Under the pieces are notes generated by a model. The model saw only the letters and a program-made list of their open reading frames with translations, did not search any database and was not told the DNA's origin. Shown here piece by piece: positions 22,600 to 33,450 of a DNA stretch of 64,000 nt (position 1 is the first letter of the stretch; every line of letters begins with the position of its first letter). A program made the position numbers and the translations under genes. This stretch comes from Heligmosomoides polygyrus polygyrus (lineage: Eukaryota > Nematoda > Chromadorea > Rhabditida > Heligmosomidae). The stretch spans positions 43,387,139 to 43,451,138 of the forward strand of contig OX377204.1 of the NCBI GenBank assembly GCA_947396885.1. Direction: 5' to 3'.

Positions 22600-25500
22600 G
22601 ATGTCCTGAGAGTGGAGTTGAGCTTGTAGCAACTCGATCGGTGTGGAGCGATCGCGTGCGCCAATCCAAGAATGGTGAGGTGCTTTGAATCCTTGAGCAA
22701 GAGCTCCTCCTCCTTGCACCTGCCACTCCAGAATGGTTCCAGCACGATAGATACGACGCTCGCTAGTTCAGACATGTTGTTGACTGGCTTCGATTGAGCG
22801 AGGTCGGAACGAAGACTCGGAGCTGTCTGTGCCTTGGTCTTGAATATGCTGCAGTCACACGGATAAAGCAGGTGTAACGACTAGCACTCTCAGTGGTTCT
22901 CGGTGGTCCTTTGCTGATTTGTTTTCCTGAACCATTTTCCAGAGTGTCGCTCCGCGTAACGTCTCTTTGTCGCAGGCGTTACTATCTTGCACTGCACTGA
23001 AGTGGATTGTCCTCCACGACTTTTGTGGTGTCCCAGTGCCAAATTTCTTCTCCAATACGCAGGATTTTAGGGAGGTCTGAGACATTTGTTACCGTAGTTC
23101 CATATTGGTAAACCTTTCGCCGTAAACAACATGCGGTATAATGTCACAGTTTGACCAGAAAGCCTTCCGTTTTGGGAGCGGAAATCGTCACTGATTTTGG
23201 TTCCCCGAGAGAGGGTAGACGCCTTTAACGATAAACGCAGTGTTTGAGCTTTCATACTTACTGTTCTTGCGCTGGGTAGTCCTGTGCTTTGGAATAGTAT
23301 TATCCCTTGGCATCGTACCAGAATTCATTTTGAAGGCATCGGATACATGACGATGCTTCCTATAGGAGATGACTTGGTTGGATTTTCCTTTTTCCTTTTT
23401 TCTTTAACACTATGTTCAACTTATGAAGTGCATTTGTGTCCAGAATCAGAATGTCGTCTTCTGACTTTCTCACGTACATAGCTACCCTCTGCGAAGGAGC
23501 ACCGCGCGTGCTCCTCTGCAGGGTGTTACTGTGGCTACGACTGCACCGAAGAACTTCACCTTGTTCCGTGAAGCGTCGTAGACCGATTCTTCATTGGAAG
23601 CTTTAATTTCCTCCACATCAGTGTCGAAGCCGAATTCCGATTCTTGGGACTCGAGCAACATTTAAAGTTCTAATATGCTAATTTGTGAGCCCGTGTCGAA
23701 CAAAGATCTTTTGTATAACCCTAAGAGCGAGAACTTACCTATTGTTTGTTTGCCAATCAGATGGTTATTTGAGTTCGGTCGGATGGGCCTAGCCTGATTG
23801 CCTCCAAAATTCTAAGCGTTACTGTGAAGCTTCACATCCGACTGTTTCCGTCTTTGCGACCCTTTGATTTGCAGCCAAATGCAGTTGTATGGGAAGTCTG
23901 TGGTCTATTGCGTTTTCTGGGGCGATTCCTTGCTTCTTGTTAGCAATCTCTTGAAAAATGCCCCTTTTCTTTGCAAAGAGAGCAGTAGCCTTCAACGGGA
24001 TGGTTTGCCCCTGAGATAATGCATGGTTTTGATTTTTCTCAGCATGAGTGCCTTTGTTTTGATTCCTCTCAGCGTAGCTGCCTGATTCGCTGGAAGTGCC
24101 GTATTCGCAGTCACTGCAGGAATTTAACGAAGCTCGGACAACACGCGCGACCTTCCGGCTTCTCTCAATAGATTGCGCCATACCTTTTAGTTTTTCTTAA
24201 GATTCGGTCTGATTTGATCTGGTTTGATCTCCATCACCGCAAACAGCTGGACGTTCTCATCTCAATCAGTGAGTTACATAATCAATTCCCAGAACGTATC
24301 ATATATAGTTCTTTCTCGCTTGCGTCTGCGTATACCCAACGAGTAAGCTCTTCTAGTTTGACGGAATGCTTAATTATCGTTTAACGTTTCTTTAGCTGCT
24401 TATGTTTTACGTAAGCTTCTGCGCGAGCTGCAGAATCCAACTGCCCAAAGCTGCATTCTTTAAGTGGCAGCGGGAGGGTTTCCAGCATCGCCCTAGAATG
24501 TCCCTGAGTTTTTGAGGAGAGTAGGTGGACTAGCATGCTGTTAGGAACGCCTAATCTACCTCATTTCATCAGGAAGGATGTCAGAATTTGTTCTAGTCCT
24601 TTCAGTTGTGGGTGAGGAAATGGTTAGGCCTCCGGTAATACCACAGCCGCTGAAGCTGTACCTACATTCAGTTCCCGTTTTATCTTAGGTGACAATGAAA
24701 TCTGCTCACCTTGGTAGCTCTGCAGCTTCTGATCCATCTGCAGCTTTGGAACGTTTGGCTCTCTGCAGCTCTGAAATAAATCACGTTGTGTAGATTTCCT
24801 GAACTCAAAAATGCTGCTTCCAGTTTATTTCCACGCTCTCTCTCTTTAGAACACGGTGACCCACATTTCTGTGCACGTTCAGAATGAAAACGTGTCAGTC
24901 AGTTGTCAGCGGAGTCTTTCACGCACTGCACGCATAACCGTTCTGAAGTCGGTGGAGTCTTTGTCTAACCGGTTCTTTTGAAAAGACAGACTGTATCCAT
25001 TCTTTATTCGTTCCTCATCTAAACAAAAATGTCCTCTGTATGCAGCAGTATTGATCATTCACGTTTCCATTGGGTCGGCTTTTGAGAGTCTTAACCGCTG
25101 CTCTGCTGCGCCAAGAACATCTGTAGCCGTCACATTCAGCATTTTTGCCAGTTTACGCATGTAGCATTCGGCGTGATTTGCTTGTTTGCAGAATTCTTTT
25201 GCTTGTGAGTTCCTCCCAAATGAGTTTACCAAGTTCCAATAGATTGGCTACAAACTCTTCTACTCTTTCTGGTTGTGTGGTGATGATCCCGAAACTGTTA
25301 TCACTATGTTCATGAAGCTTCGGGGTAACATTTGTTCGATTCTTCCCCAGTTCGGGTTTTTCCTTCTATCCACAAGCTCCTCCCAAGTGAGTTTACCAAC
25401 TTCCAATAGATTGGCTACAAACTCTTCTACTCTTTCTGGTTGTGTGGTGATGATCCCGAAACTGCTGTTACTATGTTCATGAAGCTTCGGGGTAACATTT

Positions 25501-25706
25501 GTTCGATTCTTCCCAGTTCGGGTTTCTCCTTCTACCCACAAGCTCCTAGATGTTCTATCAAGAAACTCTTGTAATGTGTGCATTTCATTACCTGTTAAGG
25601 CCAGCGAATTACTCGCCTCAACAGCCTGTTTCGTTATTTGCCTGAACCTGTTCCACCAATGTGGACATCTGCCAGATCGGCAAACCTGGTCAAAAACGAC
25701 TATCAA
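22600..25706 (-). pseudogene. degraded Ty3/gypsy-type retroelement (gag, zinc knuckle, protease)
   Basis: Read on the - strand: 25706-25260 is an open Gag-like frame. Around 24530-24300 are Gag blocks (MLETLPLPLKECSFGQLDSA; EELTRWVYADASEKEL). 23984-23943 is a CCHC knuckle, CSLCKEKGHFSRDC. 23700 onward reads LFDTGSQISIL, a retropepsin active site with intact D-T-G. Downstream fragments resemble the post-protease region (ILDTNALHKLN), but I see no convincing RT. Frames break repeatedly and no LTRs were identified. Ty3/gypsy is favoured over BEL/Pao, with moderate certainty. Confidence 0.6.
25207..25540 (-). repeat. 167-bp tandem duplication inside gag
   Basis: Two head-to-tail copies (25207-25373 and 25374-25540) share CTACAAACTCTTCTACTCTT and GTGATGATCCCGAAACTG at an offset of 167 bp. 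Because 167 is not a multiple of three, the second copy is read in a different frame. The copies differ at only a few bases, so the duplication is more recent than the decay of the host element. Confidence 0.85.
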
Positions 25707-25709
25707 CTT

Positions 25710-27105
25710 TTTGGTCTACGACCAATCATAACGGACAACAATAGGTAGCAACAATGGTCAAAACATTACTATCGCCTACAAATGAATTATTTCTGCCTTC
25801 CATGCCTTAAAGCGCCTCAAGCCAATGTTTCCTTTATTAATTTCCTTATAAAATACTATTTTTATAAAATTTCAAACAGTGCTGTGACGTACTGGGGCAG
25901 CAGAATTTAAAGTCTTCAAAAAAGTTATAAAAAAATTTTAAACAAAAATTATTCTAACCATCCTGGAGTCTTTATTTTAATGTGGAGAAAACTATTTTTG
26001 ATTTGAAGGGTTTATTTTTTTAGTGATTCCAAAAGCTTCATGTTTGCTTTTGCATCATATCAATTCGTCAGTGTTTACGACACAGTGTTTAGTCTTCGTC
26101 TGTTCGCCTTCTGGTTGGCATTGCACTAGATATAGCTCTACCATTTTTGAAAATACTGCTCTCCATCTGTTGCAATACAATTTTCGCTTTTAGACTTAGA
26201 GTGTAATAAAAAATTGTGCACATCCTTCTTTGAAATGAGAACACATCGAAAACAAATCTTGCACATTTGATGAAGCATTGTGTTACAACTATACTCAAAG
26301 TCCAAGCGAATCATCTTAGGATGTTGCTGGATGCGGTTCCTTCACTTCAGCGGTAAACTGTACCGAAGTAGCGGAGCCATGTTGTTGTGAAAAAGACTGG
26401 TGTAATGGTGTTAGTACAACGGCTGAAACATCGAGTGAAGAAAGTGAGAGCTCTACGAGATCACCTCGTTGTTACACCGCGTCCGTCTACTTGATACGCT
26501 TTCAGGCTCAGCCAGGAAGTATTGGCCTCACATAGTCGTGCTGGTCTTAGCATGCATTGCATTTATCGGTTATCTCACATTTCTGGTGATGAAAGGGAAG
26601 ATAGTGATTGGAAAAACGCCAAGGTAATGTGGTCCTGATAATATCACTTTATACCTAAGTAACCAATCAAGGACAAAGATTTGCCGTCCGTATTTTTTTT
26701 TCTTATTTAAAATATTTCTTGGTGAAGGTCCCGTGGCGTAGAGATTACATGTCTTAGTGGTGTATAACTCCATATACATCAAGTAACGTTGTGTATCTTT
26801 CTTAACAACGAGCTTTCCAGCTAGGTCTAGAACTTAAGCTGGGCATTGGAAGCAAGAGCGGTTACGGTGCAGCCCTAAAGGGCGCCGGCTTTTGGGCATG
26901 TGTGATGCACTCTTCCCTGTGGTTAACCTTGGCCATGATAGGCATGGACTGGAATGCAATACCGTCTACGAGCGCAATGCGTACTCACTTTGCGACGGCC
27001 TCCTCAAAGTCTCCCACTTTCCTACGTGTTTAGGTAATCCTAGATTCTGACGAACTAGTAGGGTACATTCTATATTTTGTTATAAAAGCGACCTCTGCGT
27101 GCATC
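25710..27105. other. no gene recognised
   Basis: AT-rich, with short motif-free frames on both strands. The stretch 26840-27020 is less AT-rich than its surroundings but shows no recognisable product. Confidence 0.4.
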
Positions 27106-27107
27106 TA

Positions 27108-28707
27108 CACTGCGACCGGAAAGTATAGGGACACCAGCAAATTGCGTAATTCTGCTAGCTACCCGCAGGAATTGATCTGAAAATTATACTGTGGAATTCC
27201 TCACGGCAAAAAACATATATACGAAAGAAATGGGCAAAATCCCTCGAGGTGGCAAGGAACGGGAAAGGATCACGTGACGGGACCCTGTTTTTGAGTGACC
27301 AGAAAGTATAGGGACACCACCAAATAAGGTGCGCGGAGAAAGGTACGTTGTTAAAAACTGTTTTGCTATGCAATATACTGCCTCATAATTTGCTCATTGT
27401 AAGGATGGGTCGCGGATCGATGTTATCAATAGAGGAACAAGCTCAAATCAAAGCCCTCAGAGATGCAGGACTCAGCATACGCCGAATTTCGACTCAACTG
27501 AGACGATCAAAGAACGTTATTAGCAAATTTCTACGCAGTCCTTATCTAGATCACTCGAGGAAGTCTTCAGGACGTCCCAGGCTTCTTTCGACTCGAGACG
27601 AGAGGCAAATCGTGCGAATGGTTTCCTATAAATCAATCAGTTTGGAGTAAGTGCGCAAGAGTTTGAGTAAGAAAGTCTCGGAAGAAACGATTCGGTGCTG
27701 CCTAAAACGCAATGGGAATGTTGTATATACCCAGCTCCGTTCTGCTCCACGTTTGACAGAAACGCACAAAAGGAATAGGCTCGAGTTCGTCTCTAGGAAC
27801 AAACGACGTCTTTGGACTAAGGCAGATTTTTTGCGTTGTCAGTTCTGACGCTAGGTATTTTAACATTTCATAGTTCAGGTGATCTTCTCGGACGGAAAGC
27901 GCTTTAACCTCGATGGTCCAGATGGGAACCGATCCTACTGGCATGACTTACGCAAGGAGAAGGAGTATTTCCCAAGAAGGAATTGTGGAGGCGGCACAGT
28001 TATGGTGTTGGCGGCATTCCACGCAGAAGGAAAGCTCCCTCTTGCCTTCACGTCAGCAAGGATGGACGCAGATGAATACCAGCAACTGTTGGAAACCCAT
28101 CTGCTCCCATTCCTTCAACAGAATGCTGGTCAGGGATGGGTTTTTCAACAGGACAATGCACCGCCGCATGCCAGCAGATCCACAAAAGGCTTCCTCAGAA
28201 GAAATTCTGTTGAAGTTCTCGACTGGCCTGCATGTTCTCCCGATATGAACCCAAAGGAAAATATCTGGGGACACCTTGTAAGGAAGATTTACGAGCATAA
28301 CCAGACATATTCTTCTCTGCAAGGACTTCGATCAGCAATTCTACGCGCTTGGGTGAACTTCCTCTACAAACACTTCGAAATCATGCTGCTTCGATGCCAG
28401 CCCGACTTGTAGATGTTGCAATGAACCGCGGAGGACCAATTGAGTACTAGTTATCAACGACTGTTTTTTATCTTGACAATGAAGTTGTTTTTTACTAGAG
28501 TCCCTATACTTTCTGGTCAATTGAAAATGGTGTGTCTCCATATTTTATTTTCTTATTTAGCTCACATCAAACCGATTTTGCTAAAATCTTTTGCTTCGAA
28601 CTTCCTTGCCCTAACGAATTTTACAGTAAAAAATTCAGGTTGATTGATATCGATTAGCTTACGAAAAGTACAATTTTTAAGTGTCCCTATACTTTCCGGT
28701 CGCAGTG
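27108..28707 (+). mobile_element. Tc3-like DNA transposon, 1600 bp, TA-flanked, with IR/DR-type ends
   Basis: Terminal inverted repeats CACTGCGACCGGAAAGTATA (27108) and TATACTTTCCGGTCGCAGTG (ending 28707) are flanked by TA at 27106-27107 and 28708-28709. A second, internal copy of the core (GACCAGAAAGTATAGGGACA) sits about 185 bp in from each end (27297 and, mirrored, about 28500). This outer-plus-inner arrangement is known for Tc3 and the IR/DR Tc1 group, where the transposase binds both sites. The single transposase gene lies between the inner sites. Confidence 0.93.
27405..28450 (+). pseudogene. Tc3-like DDE transposase, nearly intact (one stop, one frameshift)
   Basis: Starts at ATG 27405 (MGRGSMLSIEEQ). 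The N-terminal part has two helix-turn-helix regions and a GRPR hook (27570-27582), the DNA-binding half. The frame is interrupted by TAA at 27648-27650 and then continues unchanged. An intron, 27822-27878, separates LWTK from VIFSDGKRFNLDGPDG; it keeps phase, ends TTCAG, and begins GC instead of GT. Catalytic residues: Asp in FSDGK (normally SDEK), Asp in QQDNAPPH, and Glu in NPKENIWG, 34 residues later (DD34E). Near 28385 the frame shifts by one; the true C-terminus (ARLVDVAMNRGGPIEY) ends at the TAG 28448-28450. Few lesions indicate recent activity. Confidence 0.9.
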
Positions 28708-28994
28708 TATTGGACCCCTCGCACCAGCAGAAGTATCAAGCGGAGTTACGCCTTGGCCCTAGCTGTACAAGTGACTGCATACCGTCAAATGCCATATTTG
28801 AAAGAGAGGGGAGAGGGGAACACGGACAACTCCATCTTTAGAGACTGATGGTTCACTTAGTGAAGTGCCTTATATTTTACACCAGCCGTTCAGCGGCCTG
28901 TCGCCCGACTCTTTGAGATTAGTACTGAGGTCGCCACCTAAGGAAGACTATCCCCATCGTAAAACGATGCTAAGGTCACCAATCCAATCAACTT

Positions 28995-29190
28995 AAGGGT
29001 TTCCCAATGCCATGTGTGGCCAAACGTGTCTGGAGAGCTCTAGTGAAATCAGCTCTAACGAAATGCTCCTCCAGCACTGCATCTCCAGGCACGTTGCACA
29101 ACTACAACCCCAACCCTCACCCCATCCCTTTCGCCCAACACACTCCTCCAGCACTCCTGCAAACAAACAAAAAACAGAGACAGTTCTCAC
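28995..29190. repeat. interspersed repeat, copy of the 19.1-19.7 kb family
   Basis: Shares AGGCACGTTGCACAACTACA and CACACTCCTCCAGCACT with the 19130-19700 region (there mainly in the opposite order). No product. Confidence 0.5.
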
Positions 29191-29199
29191 TTATATGTA

Positions 29200-30400
29200 T
29201 GTAGTACGATAATTGGCGTACGAGAAATTTCATGCGATGGGCAAGCATCAACTTCAACGGGTAAAATCGTCCAGAAATCTGGTTAATATCCACTTACAAA
29301 TAATCCCCAAACGGTCGCCAAACTTCTGACTGCGGGCGATAATAGAACACCTTGGCCGCAGTAATTCTTTTTTCATTTTATACCTTTTTATCTTCATGGT
29401 CTGATAAGAAAACTGGTCTTACATATAGTAATAGCATAGTAGGATATGGTAGAATAGGGTGTTCATGGCGTTTGCTATGAAGCCCTCTGCGTCCTCCACT
29501 GCATTAATGCATCGTGTTATATGAAACTAGCTTCCGTCGCCGGCTTCGCCGGCAACCAACGCTGAGTAAGGAAGCATCCCTAGCGTCGAAGTCGTACATG
29601 TTCAAACGAACGCCTACTGCAGATCGAATGATGCCTTGCTGAATATCAGTAACATCCCAGTAATGCACTCAGGAAAATTCCGCAGCACTCCTGCTTCGTC
29701 TGGGGTTCTGTTCACAACGTATTGCAGCTCCTCAAGCCTAATGGAATTTCTGACGTTTCTGTCCAGTCGTCGTGCTTCAAGCCACGAGGTGTGATGAATT
29801 TCGGAAAGGATGACTTAAGACAAAAAATACTATCCTCGTCTGCATATAATAGTATGGAAACCGGTCAAAGCACTGCCGAATATTGATGACCAAGGAGCAA
29901 GACTTGGTTAAAACCGTAGTCGAACTGAGCGTAGGTCCGACGAACTTTCTTCGCTGACCTCTCCTGATCCACCCCTTAAATTTGGAGGTCCTGGGCAGGT
30001 AGAAATAGCTTAGCAATCCAGCGCGCGAAGTATGTATGCTCTTGAGATCAAAGTGAACAATTTCCAAATCATCCAGACCATGACATTGACCAATCAATAA
30101 TATCGGTTGATATTGATCGCTCGATGGAAGCTTCAACATGGTGGCTGATTACCTGGTAACCTTCCGTCGGTCATCATAATCACGGAACACCCACCCAGAT
30201 TAAGTCTGTCGAAAACCGATAGCTCCGCTCAAGCGGTAGATAATATCGGTCGATATTGATTTTCTGAGCGACCGACTGCCCGATCGAAACGCCTAACAAT
30301 ATGCTGTTGCTCATGTTAGATAGCTGAACGAAGAAGTACACGCCAACAGATAATTCATTCGAATCCTCATGGATTGTTCTTTGATTTCCATCCCTCTGGT
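29200..30400. other. no gene recognised; 120-codon frame of unknown nature
   Basis: The - strand frame 30139-29777 is open for 120 codons without a motif that I can name; its neighbours are closed. A block around TCCTCCACTGCATTAATGC occurs at 29499 and again at 30897, bracketing this region and the tandem repeat, which may mark a larger element. Two copies of an AATATCGGT(T/C)GATATTGAT palindrome lie at about 30100 and 30245. Confidence 0.35.
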
Positions 30401-30439
30401 AGTTGGTCGATAAACACCCTTGATGTGATCAACATGCGC

Positions 30440-30880
30440 CATCTACAGGTCATGTGTCGTTGGCAGTAAACACCCGCTGTCGCCGCGGGCCTCGGGCAGC
30501 GCGACGGGCTTCGGACAGCGCGGCGGGCTTCGTAATGATGGTAATGATAATGATAAAGATAATAATGATGGCTCCGTAAACACCTTAGATGCAATGAACC
30601 GATCAACATCTTTCTTCAACAGCTAATATGTCGTCAGCAGGCCTTTCCCGCAGTCGCCGCGGGCTCGGACAGCTCGGCGGGCCTCTTACAGCGCAGTGGG
30701 CTTCAGAATGATGGTAATGATAATGATAATGCTGATAATGATGACTCCGCAAACACAGTAGATGCTATGAGCCGATCTCCCGTCAACAGCTTACGTTTCG
30801 TCAGCAGGGCAGACCCGCTGTCGCCGCGCGCCTCGGACAGCGCGGCGAAGCTTCAGACATGACTCATGCCTCTCCCGATT
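30440..30880. repeat. tandem repeat, about 170-bp unit, three copies
   Basis: The block GTCGCCGCG(G/C)G with a following GACAGC(G/T)CGGCG recurs at about 30479, 30653 and 30820, each followed by a GATGGTAATGATAATGATAA stretch in the first two units. Copies are diverged. The TGA/TAA-rich part precludes coding. Confidence 0.7.
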
Positions 30881-30977
30881 ATATATAGTAAAGACGTCCT
30901 CCACTGCATTAATGCGTCCTACTTGTTATATGAAAAGGACAGAGCCTTCAAGGGGGCCAGTTCGAGGCAGTAGCCAC

Positions 30978-33229
30978 CAGGGGTGGGGGGAATTTCTGTT
31001 TTCTGTTTTCTGATTTTCTGGCAATTTTGGGCAAATTTTTTCTGTTTTCTGTTTTCTGGGAAAATGGCCGAAAATTGGCCAGAAAACAGAAAATAGAGCT
31101 GCGAACAATATTATATAATAGAAATTCAATAAAGAGAATCCAAAAAGTATCATAGAATCATGAGTTTCACCTCAAAATAATGTTTCTAGTGTATTTCAAA
31201 TTGCAAACATGCAAGTTTCTAGATCTGCTCGTGTAGAAATTGCGCCATACACTCAAAACTATGCCGCTTTGTTTGATTGATTTTGTAAGTGCTGCTGACA
31301 TGGAGTCCCTTCACAGGACATTTCTCCACTTTCATAATTTCGCTTTGTATTCTCTTAAAGCTGTCAGCTTTCGCTTTGTCAAACATTAGTGAGAGTCTGA
31401 AACGTTTTAGTTACCTTTGACTTCACTGGTGTAGTGATAGAATAGTGATACATAAAAATTTTAGTTTATCACATCTATCATCTGTCGTACCGGTGATCAT
31501 CGAGTTATTCGAACGGGCACCAGCAACGTCACCATTTGTCCTTGTCGCTTGACAGAGTGCTCCAATGGATCCTCCTCGCCGGACGGACACGAAGAGCGTC
31601 ATATCGTTCGTTCAGGGCTTCCACGAATTTTCGACGACTTGGCCCATGCGACAGCGTCCCTGATCTTCGAACGATTGCGAAGTCGTGTTACTCCAAGCAT
31701 CGCACTCTCCATTCCACGCTGCGCGTCGCTGATCACGTGTTCATCCCGCTTCCGTATAGCGCAGGTCTGAGGAGTATGCTAGGACAGGAAGAGCAGTGGA
31801 ATTGAATAGGCTAGCACGTAGTCGAACGTTCTTCGTCTTCTTCACAATTTCACGCTCTTGAAAAGCTTCCCAAACAGCTCGTTTCCTCATACCCAGCTCC
31901 GGTGCTAGGCCGTTGCTCATGTTGACTTCGCGAACCAGATACACGTAGCTGGAGCACTCGGAGATGTTCGTTCCGTTGAGCGAAAATGCGTCCGTTTCTC
32001 ATGAACGTCGTCTTCGTAAGATTCCGCTGCAGTCCAGAGTTCCCATATACACGATCGAAGTGGGCTAGCGTTCGCTCGGCCTGGGCATGCTCGGTGTTAT
32101 GATGTCATCAGCAAACCTAAGATGGTCAGTTGCCGGCCGTTGACCTTCACTCCATGTCTTCTCATTCCAGTTTGCGCATGGCGTTTTCGAGGGTGGTGCT
32201 GAAGAGCTTTGAGGATATGGTATCTCCCTGCTGAACCCCTCTCTTCACGTCGATGATGACGTCCTTGTGGAGTGGTGAGATCTTGGTCGTTAATCCACTT
32301 CGACCCTGATGTACTGAGTAGGAACATCCTAAGCCAGCAGAGCTTCGATGGCTGCCTCCGTTTCGACGGCGTCGAATCCTTCTTCAGGTCGATGAACGTA
32401 AGCCACAGCTGCACGATGAGCTTCGTAGTGGTGTGTATGTGGTCGATCGTGCTGGATCCTCTCCGAAATCCTGCTTGTTCGCATGGCCGTCCTTCGTCCA
32501 GCGTTCTGCTAACCCTATTCAGGAGGACTGGAGTGAACGGCTTGTAGACTACGGGCAGCAAGCAAATCGGGCGATAATTGCCAATGTCGGGCATGTCTCC
32601 CTCCCTAGCAAATCGAGATGTAATATGATATGAATGTATAATGAATAATAATAATATGATGAAAAGGGTATATGTTTGATCCTTATTAGATAATGTCTAC
32701 GCATTTAAAGAAACACTTTTACCCAAAAGTTTTTGCGCTGATAGTTTCTTCAGTCGCACTCTCGTGTTATTCTGTGAAATATCAAGCCAGTACCCGAAAC
32801 ATCTTTGGTCCGTGTTTAGTGCTCTATAAGGCCAGTCTCTTATTAGTGAGACCCCTAATCTAGCGAATCGTCTGAAATGAGATTAGACCTAAATTTGGAC
32901 TGTGAGCCTTAAACCGCTGTATTTTAATATGAATGCAGTAGGAAAAATTCATCATTTATAAGCCATTCCTATAAACGCTTGCAAGTTAAAACACTGGTCA
33001 ACGACCACATTTCTAGTCGTGCAAAAAGCATTTGCTACTGGACAAATGGATCTTCGGATTGAATAATTAGGTAGTATGATAATTGCGAAATTTTCTGTTT
33101 TCTGTTTTCTGATTTTTCTGTTTTCTGGCGTTTTTGGCTTTTCTGTTTTCTGATTTCTGTTTTCTGACGAAAGCGATTTTCTGTTTTTTTGTTTTCTGGG
33201 AAAATTTTCAAAATTTCCGCCCACCCCTG
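30978..33229 (-). mobile_element. hAT-type composite transposon, copy A, carrying a LINE RT fragment
   Basis: Ends are CAGGGGTGGGGGGAATTT (30978) and AAATTTCCGCCCACCCCTG (ending 33229), inverted repeats of the same type as copy B. The flanking octamers are GTAGCCAC (30970-30977) and GTAGCGAC (33230-33237), 7 of 8 identical, as expected for a hAT 8-bp target duplication. The subterminal zones are full of TTTTCTG/CAGAAAA repeats. Unique interior flanks (31100-31500 and 32620-33060) align with copy B in the opposite orientation. The RT fragment lies between. No transposase is encoded. Confidence 0.82.
31520..32618 (-). pseudogene. RTE-related reverse transcriptase fragment inside hAT composite A
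   Basis: On the - strand, 32594-32097 begins at the RT block GNYRPICLLPVVYK and continues CEQAGFRRGSSTIDHIH, LTFIDLKK and VKVNGRQL. 31944-31741 continues with APELGMRKRAVWEAF and NVRLRASLFNSTALPVL. Part of the palm, including the catalytic aspartates, is lost or out of frame. The RT starts at the same place as in copy B, just after CATATTACATCTC, and lacks any endonuclease. It cannot be active. Confidence 0.8.
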
Positions 33230-33275
33230 GTAGCGACCCAACACGTGCGCGGACAGAGCCACGGCGCCGGCCTAT

Positions 33276-33445
33276 TTCGCAATGCCTCACGTATCCTCCT
33301 CGGCAGCGGCGATTGCTCACCTCCCGGCGCTCCCCTTCGGAGAGAGAAGTCGAAATCGTGCCTAAAACTTGGGTGATTAAACCATCGATCCCGCAAGGTT
33401 TACGAAGTTTCCCACGATCACGTTGAGACAAAAACCCTCCTCTAT
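33276..33445 (+). repeat. sequence directly repeated on both sides of the giant foldback
   Basis: TTCGCAATGCCTCACGTA and TTTACGAAGTTTCCCACG with TCACGTTGAGACAAAAACCC occur here and, in the same orientation, at 36908-36985. The left copy has about 90 extra bases between the two blocks. Far too long for a normal target duplication. Confidence 0.7.
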
Positions 33446-33450
33446 TACAG

